In this document: positions 17,742 to 25,937 of the stretch, piece by piece
Layout of the letters: each line of letters opens with the position of its first letter
How positions within the stretch are numbered: the first letter of the stretch is position 1
Assembly (NCBI RefSeq): GCF_900108245.1
Contig: NZ_FNUY01000017.1
Location: forward strand, 1-64,000
Direction: 5' to 3'
From: Allobosea lathyri
Lineage (GTDB): Bacteria; Pseudomonadota; Alphaproteobacteria; Rhizobiales; Beijerinckiaceae
DNA: 64,000 bases
Position numbers and translations under genes: made by a program
Notes under the pieces: generated by a model
Database searches by the model: none
Told to the model about the DNA's origin: nothing
What the model saw: the letters and a program-made list of their open reading frames with translations, nothing else

Positions 17742-18851
17742 ATGAAGCGCAGATCCTTTCTGAAGGGCGCCGGCGTCGGCGTCGGCGTCGGCGCCGCCGC
17801 CGGCATCGCATCCCCCGCCATTGCCCAGAGCGCACCGACCGTCACCTGGCGCCTGGCCTCGAGCTATCCGAAGTCGCTCGACACGCTCTACGGCTCCTGC
17901 ACCTACCTGTCGGAGGCGGTGTCGGCGATCACGGACGGCAAGTTCAAGATCCAAGTTTTCGCCACCGGCGAGATCGTGCCGGCTTTGCAGGTTGCCGATG
18001 CCGTGACCAACGGCACTGTTGAGATGGGCCATTCCGGGTCGTATTTCTACACCGGCAAGGACACCGCCTTCGCCTTCGGCACGGTGATCCCCTGGGGACC
18101 CAACAGCCGCCAGATGCAGGGCTGGCTGTTCCATGCCGGCGGGCTCGAACTGCTCAACGAGTTCTACGCCAAGTTCAATATCTACAACCTGCCGGCCGGT
18201 AACACCGGCGCGCAGATGGGCGGCTGGTTCCGCAAGGAGATCAAATCCGCGGCCGACCTTCAAGGCCTGAAGATGCGGATCGGTGGTCTCGGCGGCAACG
18301 TGCTGCAGAAGATGGGCGTGGTGCCGCAGCAGCTCGGCGCCGGCGACATCTACCCGGCGCTGGAGCGCGGCGTTCTCGATGCTGTCGAATTCGTCGGACC
18401 CGCCGATGACGAGAAGCTCGGCTTCGCCAAGGTCGCGCCGTACTACTACTATCCCGGCTTCTGGGACGGCAGCGCCGAACTGAGCTTCTTCATCAATCTC
18501 GAGAAGTGGAACAGCCTGCCGCCGATCTACCAGAAGGTGCTGAGGACCTGCGCCATGGCTGCCGGCCATGACATGCAAGCGAAGTACGACGTCCTGAACC
18601 CCGCCGCGCTAAAGCGGCTCGTCGCCGGCGGCGCGCAGCTTCGCCCGTTGCCCAACGACATCCTCAAATCCAGCTACAAGATCACCAAGGATCTTTACGC
18701 GGAGATGTCGGCCGCCAATCCCAACTTCAAGAAGATCTACGACCACCTCTGGGCGTTCCAGCAGGACAGCCTGCGTTATTGGCAAATTTCCGATTTCTCG
18801 TTCGACTACATGGCGGTGACCGCTCTGCAGCAGCGCTGGGCGGACGGCTGA
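17742..18851 (+). CDS. TRAP transporter substrate-binding protein, DctP family, Tat-exported
   Basis: Periplasmic receptor of 369 residues. The N-terminus MKRRSFLKGAGVGVGVGAAAG is a twin-arginine signal with cleavage probably after AIAQ. The mature part fits the keto-acid (TakP-like) subgroup: VTWRLASSYPKSLDTLYG, LKMRIGGLGGNVLQKMG, and AVEFVGPADDEKLG; the Arg in KMRIGG usually binds the ligand carboxylate. No DctQ or DctM membrane partner lies next to it, so the permease must be encoded elsewhere. It follows the hydroxy-acid dehydrogenase and reductase genes after 135 bp on the same strand, fitting uptake of a 2-keto or hydroxy acid. Confidence 0.9.
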   Translation: MKRRSFLKGAGVGVGVGAAAGIASPAIAQSAPTVTWRLASSYPKSLDTLYGSCTYLSEAVSAITDGKFKIQVFATGEIVPALQVADAVTNGTVEMGHSGSYFYTGKDTAFAFGTVIPWGPNSRQMQGWLFHAGGLELLNEFYAKFNIYNLPAGNTGAQMGGWFRKEIKSAADLQGLKMRIGGLGGNVLQKMGVVPQQLGAGDIYPALERGVLDAVEFVGPADDEKLGFAKVAPYYYYPGFWDGSAELSFFINLEKWNSLPPIYQKVLRTCAMAAGHDMQAKYDVLNPAALKRLVAGGAQLRPLPNDILKSSYKITKDLYAEMSAANPNFKKIYDHLWAFQQDSLRYWQISDFSFDYMAVTALQQRWADG

Positions 18852-19109
18852 CGCTGTCCTGCGCGGACGATCATCAGGCGCCCGCCTGTTGATCGTGATC
18901 ATCGATGGCGATCTCAGGTCTGGAGCGGATTTGAGAATAGTGCCCAGCCGTGAAACTCGCCCACGATGCGTTGATCGGCGACAGAGCTCAGCCCGTGTCC
19001 GGCCCGGGCTCAATGCTACCTCGCGCCAACAGCAGACACTGAGCAGTGGTCGCATAGCGGCCATTGCGAAGCGTCGGTGCTGAGAGCCAAACCCGGAACG
19101 GTGCGCCTA

Positions 19110-19349
19110 TTAGAAGCTGACCCTGAGTTGGGCTGTAGCGCCGACGCGGCGGGTGTTGGCCGATAGTTCCGAATCGACCCGCATGCTGAGGCTGACGCCT
19201 TGGCTCACCCTGATGTCGGCGCCTGCCGCCAGCAGGGCTGCATTGCGGCCGGGCTTCGCGCCGCCGGCCGTGAAACTCGCGCCGGGCAGGCCGTTGAGCG
19301 AGGCGGTGAGGTCCGCGTCGCAAGGCACGCGTCCACTCGCGCGAAGCTG
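19110..19349 (-). pseudogene. C-terminal remnant of an autotransporter beta-barrel
   Basis: The last about 80 codons of an autotransporter translocator domain: LTASLNGLPGASFTAGGAKP, RNAALLAAGADIRVSQGVSL, and an end in ATAQLRVSF, with the terminal Phe needed for outer-membrane assembly. No passenger, signal peptide or rest of the barrel lies upstream in any frame. It is most likely the tail of a deleted gene. Confidence 0.65.
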
Positions 19350-19893
19350 AATGACCGGTGACGGCCGGAACGACGCCGGAAAGACAGGGAATCCGGGTCG
19401 ATACAGCCGCGAAATAACGTTGTGCCAAGAGAGGATGGTTGGAGGTGCGCGTTGGCCCCCGGCCGTTAAAGCCCATGCTCAGTTGAATCGCTGGAAAGCG
19501 GACAACCCAGGCCGGCGAGCAGAGCGATAGTTGTGTAGTCCTCTCACACTGCTGCCGATCCGAGGAACAAGCGACCCTTGCCTGACATCATGGGCATTTC
19601 CTCCTTGGAGGGGCCGTGAATTTTACGGACGATTGCTCGGGTTAGGGGAGGCCCGAAACCTGAAGTTCAACTTCAGCCGCGGCACTATCAAATGTTAAGC
19701 TTTGCGAGGCGGCTTTGCTTCCTTCCCAGCGCGGAACGCCACTCACGGCGCTTTGCCTGGTTCAATCGAGACTGTCGCTTTGCGTTCCGTGCAACCCGCT
19801 CATGAAGCTTGACAGTTACCTCGACTAAAAAACTTAAATAATTCAGTAAGTTAAATCGATATCCGCAGGCGAAGGAAGCCGCATTTTTTTGCT
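19350..19893. other. Intergenic region, partly AT-rich, no supported gene
   Basis: About 540 bp. A minus-strand frame at 19688-19942 encodes a basic Arg/Lys-rich C-terminus (KLHERVARNAKRQSRLNQAK), but it has no clear start or ribosome-binding site and runs over the EcfG-type promoter, so I do not call it. A GGAAAGCGGAC fragment at 19491 resembles those at 3.8 kb. Confidence 0.35.
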
Positions 19894-19918
19894 GGAACCT
19901 GGGTGGGGGAAACCAGTT
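19894..19918 (+). promoter_or_regulatory. EcfG-type promoter upstream of the KGG protein gene
   Basis: GGAAC (19894-19898), 16-bp spacer, AGTT (19915-19918). It matches the RpoE2/EcfG layout except for A instead of C at the first -10 position. It lies about 60 bp before the start codon of a gene of a well-known stress family. Confidence 0.6.
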
Positions 19919-19976
19919 GGACGGACGTGAATGCCTCAGCATTCACGCTTTCGAAAATCCAGATGGAGAATGCATC

Positions 19977-20270
19977 ATGGCTAATCAGTCAGGCCGAGGC
20001 TTTGCGTCCATGGACGACGACAAGCAGCGCGATATCGCTTCCAAGGGAGGTCAGAGCGTTCCCGCCGAAAAGCGGAGTTTCTCGCAGGATCATGAACTGG
20101 CCTCGGAGGCCGGCCGCGAAGGTGGCGAAAGCAGCGGCGGCGGTGACCGCCAGCAAGAAGCGAGCAGCAGTGATCGCGACCAGAAGGGCGGCCAGCGTGG
20201 TGGCTCGGGCAATTTTGCCAACGACCGCGAGCGGGCATCCGAAGCTGGCAAGAAGGGCGGACAAAGCTAG
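19977..20270 (+). CDS. KGG-repeat general stress protein
   Basis: A 97-residue very hydrophilic protein with repeated KGG-type motifs: RGFASMDDDKQRDIASKGGQ, ASEAGREGGES, QKGGQRGG, and ASEAGKKGGQS. This is the stress-induced KGG/Con-10-like family, thought to be intrinsically disordered and linked to desiccation and general stress; the mechanism is unknown. The ATG at 19977 follows GGAG at proper spacing, and the frame upstream is open but unlike the family. An EcfG-type promoter precedes it and a strong hairpin follows the stop. Confidence 0.85.
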   Translation: MANQSGRGFASMDDDKQRDIASKGGQSVPAEKRSFSQDHELASEAGREGGESSGGGDRQQEASSSDRDQKGGQRGGSGNFANDRERASEAGKKGGQS

Positions 20271-20281
20271 TCCGTCGGCGC

Positions 20282-20310
20282 AAAAAAGGGCGGGCCCTGT
20301 CGGGCCCGCC
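20282..20310. terminator. Strong hairpin after the KGG gene
   Basis: Perfect 9-bp arms GGCGGGCCC and GGGCCCGCC with a 4-nt loop, preceded by an A6 run. On the minus strand this is a canonical terminator with a T-run. On the plus strand it has only a short AATT after it, so it may work in both directions. Confidence 0.6.
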
Positions 20311-20353
20311 AATTCCACGCAAGCGATGGGGTTGTCATGTGGGGGCAGCCTAG

Positions 20354-21183
20354 GCTCAGGACTCATTGATCAGAGCCAGAAGATGACGGCAGCAGCAATG
20401 GATATGGCTGAGAAGTATGTGTGGGCGCATCGGTCGTAGCGTGTGGCGATGCGTCGCCAGTCCTTGAGCTTTGCGAAGAGGTTTTCGACCTTGTGGCGCT
20501 GGCGATAGAGCGCCTTGTCGTAGGCGTACGGGATTTTCCGACTTCTGCTCGATGGAATGCAGGGTTCGATGCCTTTGGCGGCCAGCGCCTGGCGGAACCC
20601 GGTGCTGTCATAGCCGCGGTCGGCGATGAGGGTTTTGGCTGGCGGCAGGGCAGCGAGCACGAGGCTTGCGCCCTTGTGGTCGCTCATCTGGCCCTCCGAG
20701 AGCAGCATGATGATCGGGCGGCCAGCATCGTCGCAGACCGTGTGGAGCTTGGAGTTCAGCCCGCCCTTGGTGCGCCCGATACGGCGGGGAAGAGCCCCTT
20801 TTTGAGCAGGCTCGCCGCTGTGCGGTGCGCCTTCAGATGCGTCGCGTCGATCATGATGCGCTCAGGCCGGGGTCCTTCGCTGGCAAGCCCGGCGAAGATC
20901 CGGTCGAAGACGCCGAGCCGGCTCCAGCGGATGAAACGATTGTAGAGCGTCTTGTGCGGACCGTAGCCCTTGGGCGCGTCCTTCCACTGCAGGCCGTTGC
21001 GGATCACATAGACGATGCCGCTCACGACGCGCCGGTCATCGACCCGGGGCACACCATGCGACAGAGGGAAATAACCCTCGATCCGAGCCATCTGCCGCTC
21101 GCTCAGCAGAAACAAATCACCCATCACGGTATCCTCCCAGACACCGTGAATCACATCTCAAACCAAATTAATAGGTCCTGAGC
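20354..21183 (-). mobile_element. IS5-family insertion sequence, IS427-like
   Basis: An 830-bp element with terminal inverted repeats beginning GCTCAGGAC at both ends, flanked on each side by CTAG (20350-20353 and 21184-21187), which may be the target duplication. It carries one two-frame transposase gene. The element looks complete and could be active. It is inserted just downstream of the KGG gene terminator and disrupts no recognisable coding sequence. Confidence 0.85.
20370..21124 (-). CDS. IS5-family transposase, two overlapping frames joined by frameshift
   Basis: The first frame (20756-21124) starts MGDLFLLSERQMARIEGYFP and carries the first catalytic Asp in RIMIDATHLKAH. The second (ending at 20370) carries the second Asp in LIADRGYDS and the Glu in KVENLFAKLKDWRRIATRYD. 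Together they form a complete DDE transposase. The switch probably occurs at an A5G4 run (20795-20803, minus strand), the usual programmed-frameshift arrangement in this group. The alternative, a frameshift mutation, is less likely because both halves and both element ends are intact. Confidence 0.85.
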
Positions 21184-21238
21184 CTAGTCGATAGAGACAA
21201 CTGTCGGTGGATTCAGGCTCCCGCAACCAAAATCAACG

Positions 21239-21269
21239 AAAACCCCGCTTCACATCGAAGCGGGGTTTT
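21239..21269. terminator. 13-bp-stem hairpin, terminator-like
   Basis: AAAACCCCGCTTC and GAAGCGGGGTTTT are perfect arms around ACATC. The AAAA/TTTT ends make it a bidirectional terminator. On the plus strand it follows sequence ending CTCCCGCAACCA, which looks like the 3' end of a tRNA, although no tRNA body can be folded here. The gene it once served may have been lost. Confidence 0.7.
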
Positions 21270-21310
21270 CGCGTTCAGATCCCAAATGGCCATAGGCCTC
21301 TGTCTGGACG

Positions 21311-21550
21311 TTAAAGGGCTGGCTGTGGTTCCCAAGGGCCGCCCCGATGTGTCGCCGCCGCAAGCACTATAGCGCTGGTGCCCTTGTGAATGCCGGGATT
21401 CGTGACGATCCGTTCCCTTCGTCCGTCCGGCCAGATTCGGACGACGCTGCCGTCCTCGCTCAAGATGTAGGCCGACAGACCGGCGTTTCTGGCGCGCTCG
21501 GCCTCGCGGCGATGGAATTGCTCCAGCTTCTCTTCATATGGACAGATCAT
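21311..21550 (-). CDS. Small hypothetical protein (79 aa)
   Basis: Soluble, charged protein with a helical N-terminus (EEKLEQFHRREAERARNAG) followed by SAYILSEDGSVVRIWPDGRR, a short beta-hairpin-like segment. I do not recognise a domain. I chose the ATG at 21550 because GGAGAG lies 6-11 bp upstream and the sequence before it reads like non-coding DNA. The gene ends 41 bp from the terminator-like hairpin at 21239-21269. Function unknown. Confidence 0.55.
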   Translation of the reverse strand: MICPYEEKLEQFHRREAERARNAGLSAYILSEDGSVVRIWPDGRRERIVTNPGIHKGTSAIVLAAATHRGGPWEPQPAL

Positions 21551-21849
21551 CTTGGCTCTCCGAGCTTGATCAGCTCGTGCGGCATATCCGTTCCGCTGCG
21601 GAAAAAGTGTGAGGTAGCTCACATCGAGCAAACGCCAATAAGCGTGCCCAAGCGCTGCTGATTTCCGATAGCCTACCCGAGCTGAGCGGAAACGCCTTCG
21701 CCGAATCGTCAGACGTTCGCGCCACAAGCTTGAAAAACGCATAACCGCCTTAGCCCAAAGTCTATAGCTGATCGCCGTCGGCGGCCCCACCTAGAGCATG
21801 TCATTCGCGACGGGATGTAGCGGCGGATCAGCCGATAGGAGGTGGCACA

Positions 21850-22056
21850 GTGGCTAAGCGGAACACCGGCTCCGTTCGGAGGCGAAACAAGCTGCAGGCT
21901 GTGAGAGCGGAGTGGCGCAAGGCTGTTGCAGCCTGGTCGGTCAATCCAACGTTCTGGCAAAGGGAGTGGGGGCCTCCCCCTGACGATCCGCACTGCCTCT
22001 GCCCGCAGGATATCCTGGCTGAACCGCGGCCAAGTCATCCGGCTATTGCGGCTTGA
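21850..22056 (+). CDS. Small hypothetical protein (68 aa) with strong ribosome-binding site
   Basis: GTG start preceded by a near-perfect AGGAGGT 7 bp upstream, the best Shine-Dalgarno in this region. The product starts with a basic stretch (AKRNTGSVRRRNKLQ) and continues with KAVAAWSVNPTFWQREWGPP and PDDPHCLCPQDIL, rich in Trp and Pro with two Cys. I do not recognise the family. It ends 90 bp before the EcfG-type promoter of the histidine kinase gene. Confidence 0.5.
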   Translation: MAKRNTGSVRRRNKLQAVRAEWRKAVAAWSVNPTFWQREWGPPPDDPHCLCPQDILAEPRPSHPAIAA

Positions 22057-22145
22057 GCGGAGCTTCTGTTGCGCTGCTAGCCCCTATGAAAAATCTCCGC
22101 GAGACCGGCTTTTCGGGTCGGGCCGCGCGGCGAGCCTAATGCCTT

Positions 22146-22170
22146 GGAACGGGATATTCTTTCGCGCGTT
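22146..22170 (+). promoter_or_regulatory. EcfG-type general stress promoter of the hybrid histidine kinase
   Basis: GGAAC (22146-22150), 16-bp spacer, CGTT (22167-22170), an exact match. Predicted transcription start is about 25 nt before the kinase start codon. Confidence 0.75.
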
Positions 22171-22201
22171 ATGACATGCGGCATCGGCCGGCGCAGTGGG
22201 A

Positions 22202-24130
22202 ATGTCCGTGAATATGGCTTTTGATCTTAACCTGGCAGACGATCGATATCGGCTGCTCGTCGACGCAGTGACCGACTATGCGATCTATATGCTGGACGCG
22301 ACGGGATTGGTCTCAAGCTGGAATCCTGGCGCTCGTCGTTTCAAGGGCTATCAAGATCACGAAATTATCGGCGAGCATTTCTCGCGCTTCTACACCGCTG
22401 AGGATCAGGCAGCCGGACTGCCGTCCCGCGCGCTCGCAATCGCTCTGAAGGATGGCCGTTTCGAGAACGAGGGATGGCGGGTCCGCAAGGATGGTTCGCG
22501 ATTCTGGGCCCACGTCATCATTGATCCCATCATCCATCCGACGAGCGGCCGCACCTTAGGCTATGCGAAAATCACGCGGGATCTGACGGAACGGCGAGAG
22601 CAGGAAATAGCCCTGCGGCGGAGCGAGCAGTCGTTTCGGCTGCTGGTTCAAGGGGTCACGGACTACGCGATCTACATGCTCGACGAGCACGGCACGGTCA
22701 GCAACTGGAATGCCGGAGCCGAGCGGATCAAGGGCTATCGGCCAGAGGAAATCGTGGGTCGCCATTTCTCGGTTTTCTATACTCCAGAGGAACGAGCTCG
22801 TGGCGAATGCGAACGGGCGCTGGCGATTGCGAGATCCGAAGGTAGTTTCCAGACGGAAGGGTGGCGCGTTCGCAAGAGCGGCGAGCGCTTCTGGGCGAGC
22901 GTGGTGATTGATCCGATCCATGATGAGCAGGGCGCCATCATCGGCTTCGCCAAGATCACTCGCGACATGAGCGAGAGGCGCAAGGCGGAGGACGAACTCC
23001 TATCTGCGAGGGAGGCTCTCTACCAATCCCAGAAGATGGAATCGCTGGGGCAGCTTACGGGTGGAATAGCCCATGATTTCAATAATCTGCTCAACGCTGT
23101 GGTCGGAAGCCTGGAGTTGCTCCGCAAGCAGGAGAAAAACGAACGACAGCTTGGTCTGATCGACAATGCTCTGGCGGGTGCGACACGCGGGATCACGCTG
23201 ACGCAACGCATGCTCGCCTTCGCCCGTAAGCAGGAGCTGAAGGTTCGTCCCGTCGATATCTACGAGTTGGTGGGCGGGATGACGGACTTGCTGAGCCGTT
23301 CGCTCGGCCCGTCGATCGAGCTCGAGACGCTGTTTCCCGTCGGCCTCATGCCGGCATTCGCCGACGCCGGACAGATTGAGCTGGCCATCCTGAATCTTGC
23401 CGTCAATGCGCGCGATGCCATGCCCTCCGGGGGGAAAATTACGATCTCCGCAAAGAACGAACTTGTCCCGGACCGAACACAGTCGCGGTTGGTCCCTGGC
23501 AGGTATATCCGCATTGCCGTGGCCGACACCGGCGAAGGCATGGATGCCGAAACGCTGGCAAAGGCGTCCGAGCCCTTTTTCACGACAAAAGGAGTCGGGA
23601 AAGGAACTGGCCTCGGGCTTTCGATGGTATCGGGCACAGCTCAGCAACTGGGCGGACGTCTCGAACTGCAAAGCGAGCCCGGCAAGGGCACCACTGCCAT
23701 CCTGTGGCTGCCAGTTTCCGAGCCAGCGGCAACTCCCGTGGAAGTCGAAGAGGCTCGCATTACAACACGCGTGCCGACAACCTCGCTCTCAATTCTGGCG
23801 GTTGACGATGACGCACTGATCCTGATGAACACGGTGGCCCTGCTCGAAGACCTCGGACATATCGTCGTCGAGGCCAGCTCGGGCCGCGAAGCCCTTCAGA
23901 GACTCGAGGGGCAGGCGTTCGATCTCATAATCACCGATCATGCCATGCCACAGATGACGGGTGGACAGCTGATAGCCGAGGTGTCCAAGCGGTGGCCTGG
24001 AATGCCGATCATTCTGGCAACTGGATATGCTGACCTGCCGGGTGGACTTCCGTCCGGAGTGACACGCATCGCCAAGCCGTTCTGGCAATCGGATCTGCAA
24101 AAGGGCATCGCAGAGGCGACCGGCGCCTGA
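22202..24130 (+). CDS. Hybrid sensor histidine kinase with two PAS domains and C-terminal receiver
   Basis: A 642-residue cytoplasmic kinase without transmembrane segments. It has two PAS domains in tandem (about residues 15-130 and 143-260) that resemble each other closely (DYAIYMLDxxG, GYxxxEIxGxHFSxFYT in both), suggesting internal duplication. A HisKA domain follows with phospho-acceptor H291 in GGIAHDFNNLLN. The HATPase has LAVNARDAMPSGGK and GTGLGLSMV, and a receiver has acceptor D579 in IITDHAMPQ. It probably senses an internal cue such as redox, light or a small ligand, and relays phosphate to a separate protein; no partner lies adjacent. Start may also be GTG 22196 or ATG 22214. The EcfG-type promoter points to stress-induced expression. 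Confidence 0.9.
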   Translation: MSVNMAFDLNLADDRYRLLVDAVTDYAIYMLDATGLVSSWNPGARRFKGYQDHEIIGEHFSRFYTAEDQAAGLPSRALAIALKDGRFENEGWRVRKDGSRFWAHVIIDPIIHPTSGRTLGYAKITRDLTERREQEIALRRSEQSFRLLVQGVTDYAIYMLDEHGTVSNWNAGAERIKGYRPEEIVGRHFSVFYTPEERARGECERALAIARSEGSFQTEGWRVRKSGERFWASVVIDPIHDEQGAIIGFAKITRDMSERRKAEDELLSAREALYQSQKMESLGQLTGGIAHDFNNLLNAVVGSLELLRKQEKNERQLGLIDNALAGATRGITLTQRMLAFARKQELKVRPVDIYELVGGMTDLLSRSLGPSIELETLFPVGLMPAFADAGQIELAILNLAVNARDAMPSGGKITISAKNELVPDRTQSRLVPGRYIRIAVADTGEGMDAETLAKASEPFFTTKGVGKGTGLGLSMVSGTAQQLGGRLELQSEPGKGTTAILWLPVSEPAATPVEVEEARITTRVPTTSLSILAVDDDALILMNTVALLEDLGHIVVEASSGREALQRLEGQAFDLIITDHAMPQMTGGQLIAEVSKRWPGMPIILATGYADLPGGLPSGVTRIAKPFWQSDLQKGIAEATGA

Positions 24131-24255
24131 ACACGGCACGGACCAACCGCTCTTGGCTGGACACCCGGCTCGGCGGGACAATCAGCAACTCGGCAGATGG
24201 CTCTGCGCTTGACGCAGATCTCGTTGCTGACCGAGTTTGAAATGCCGCCAGACGT

Positions 24256-24477
24256 TCAGTGGCTGCTATGTGGCTCGCTGGCGGTCGTCGCGCGGGGCCG
24301 GCTGCTCGGTGCGGCCGTCTCGTCCGGGCTTTGGTCCGCGTCGCTGTTGCGAAAGGCCCAGATCACTTTTGCCGCCTCCCAATGCTCCCGGTCGCGGCCA
24401 TCCGGCTGCCCCTGCTCCATCCACAAGGCGTAGGCTATTTTTCGGATTTCACGCTGAGCGGTGTCCTTGCTGGCCAT
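24256..24477 (-). CDS. DUF2934 protein
   Basis: A 73-residue soluble protein with the DUF2934 signature REIRKIAYALWMEQGQPDGR followed by DREHWEAAKVIW. The family is widespread in proteobacteria and has no known function; one gene is often found per stress or plasmid region. The remaining C-terminus is low-complexity, rich in Ser, Pro and Thr. A GGGAG lies before the ATG. An exact EcfG-type promoter sits 34 bp upstream. Confidence 0.85.
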   Translation of the reverse strand: MASKDTAQREIRKIAYALWMEQGQPDGRDREHWEAAKVIWAFRNSDADQSPDETAAPSSRPRATTASEPHSSH

Positions 24478-24510
24478 GTCAGGCTCCCATTTCCAATCAC
24501 AACCCCATGA

Positions 24511-24535
24511 AACGCATGTGCCCCGACAGCGTTCC
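24511..24535 (-). promoter_or_regulatory. EcfG-type general stress promoter of the DUF2934 gene
   Basis: On the minus strand GGAAC (24531-24535), 16-bp spacer, CGTT (24511-24514), an exact match to the EcfG/RpoE2 layout. The leader would be about 27 nt. Confidence 0.75.
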
Positions 24536-24767
24536 CGGGCTGCGTCAATTGGGCGCCCGGCCGAGACTGGCAGTGATCTGCGCGAACCCGATCAATCGGG
24601 AGCCTGGCTCATTCTATCGGGGCGAGTGCCAGTCGCTCAATCCGTCGACGGATCGGCAGCTGCAGCGGAGCTACGCGCTTGGAGTGCCGACCGGCAATTG
24701 ATCCGAACAGCTCGGTCATCGCCCTGGAGACGCGCCCGGCGAGAGGGGTAACAGCGCGTCCGCGCTG

Positions 24768-25898
24768 TTACAGCGCCCTCGCGAGGGCAGCGAAGAAGGC
24801 GTCGTCGTTGATCTCGAGGCGGCGCGTATGCGATGGTTTCGAGCGTGCGCTGAGGACGACCACGACGAGTCGCTTGTGCGGGTTGATGTGGATGAACTGA
24901 CCGTAGATGCCCTCGGCCTGGAAGGTGCCCTCCAACGCCGGGTCTGCGAGGACGGGAATCCACCACATGTAACCATAGGGGATACGCTCGCTGCCGATAT
25001 GGTAGGCCGAGCCCGCTTCCGCGGTCCAGCCATCGGGCAGGAGTTTGTCGCCGCCGATGCGGCCTTCATCCAGGACGAACTGTCCGAAGCGGGCATAGTC
25101 GCGCAGGCGGGCGTTGAAGCCGCTCCCCGAAACCGTCATTCCGTCCGGGCATTCCGACCACCAGGAGGCGTCAGCCTCCGTGCCGAGGCGAGACCAGATT
25201 CGGGAGAGGTAATCGGCCAGATTGGTGCCGGTTGCGCCCTCCATCACGGCGCTGACCAGATAGGAATCGCCGGTATTGTACTTCCATGATCCGCCAGGCG
25301 GCGTTTCGGCAGGCAGCGAGTTCATATGCCTGAGGATTCCGCCTTTTTCCCAACGGCTCTGGATCGCCATGAGCTGGCGGCGGTCGGATGTCGGATCGCC
25401 GTAATCCTCGCTCCAGCGCACGCCGGAGGCCATGCGCAGCAGTTGCCGCACGCTGACCTTGGAGTAGATGCCGCCGATATCCGCGTAGCGTGATACGGGG
25501 TCGTCGAGGCTCTCGATCAACCCTTCCTTCAGCGCCATGCCGACCAGCGTCGCGGTAATCGATTTGGCGAGCGAACAGGATTTCCAGATCGTCTCCGGCC
25601 GAGTGCCCAGGGCGTGGACTTCCTCGACCACCTCGCCATCCCTCAGGATGAGAAGGCCCGCGACGCGGTTCACCGAGAGGTAGTCGTGGAAATCGAAGGT
25701 GCGGCCGTGATCGGCGATCTCCAGCCGCGGCAAGACGACGGGAGAGCGCCGCAGCGGTGTCACCTGTGATCCGCCGGGCACGGTACGCGCGGGGAACCAG
25801 CCGGTATCACTGGACATCACCGTGACGAGTTCGTCGGGCAGCATCGTGCCGTCATAGTAGCGTTCGACCTGCTTGCGGGCGGCCGGGCTCATGCTCAT
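24768..25898 (-). CDS. Serine hydrolase, beta-lactamase fold, 6-aminohexanoate-dimer-hydrolase (NylB)-like
   Basis: A 376-residue class-C-beta-lactamase-fold hydrolase. The nucleophile motif is S109-L-A-K112 and the YxN-type motif is around Y207 in WKYNTGDSY. The segment SGVRWSEDYGDPTS matches the corresponding EDYxDPxS stretch of NylB and related esterases, and the C-terminal IYGQFIHINPHKRLVVVVLS is also of that type. No signal peptide, so cytoplasmic. It ends the minus-strand arm, 39 bp after the aldehyde dehydrogenase. It likely cleaves a linear amide or an ester. Substrate is not determined; other members are carboxylesterases or D-aminopeptidases. Confidence 0.85.
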   Translation of the reverse strand: MSMSPAARKQVERYYDGTMLPDELVTVMSSDTGWFPARTVPGGSQVTPLRRSPVVLPRLEIADHGRTFDFHDYLSVNRVAGLLILRDGEVVEEVHALGTRPETIWKSCSLAKSITATLVGMALKEGLIESLDDPVSRYADIGGIYSKVSVRQLLRMASGVRWSEDYGDPTSDRRQLMAIQSRWEKGGILRHMNSLPAETPPGGSWKYNTGDSYLVSAVMEGATGTNLADYLSRIWSRLGTEADASWWSECPDGMTVSGSGFNARLRDYARFGQFVLDEGRIGGDKLLPDGWTAEAGSAYHIGSERIPYGYMWWIPVLADPALEGTFQAEGIYGQFIHINPHKRLVVVVLSARSKPSHTRRLEINDDAFFAALARAL

Positions 25899-25937
25899 CG
25901 TAGGGGCTCCTTGGGAAGCGCAGGGCGTCGAGGATAT

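Noticed and set aside
19688..19942. Minus-strand frame encoding a basic Arg/Lys-rich tail
   Set aside because: No ribosome-binding site or convincing start, runs across the EcfG-type promoter of the KGG gene, and matches no family I know.
21188..21238. Sequence ending CTCCCGCAACCA just before a strong terminator, like the 3' end of a tRNA or tmRNA
   Set aside because: The preceding bases do not fold into a T-arm, and no matching 5' acceptor strand is seen on either side of the insertion element. At most it is a remnant or former attachment site; no duplicated copy was found in the window.
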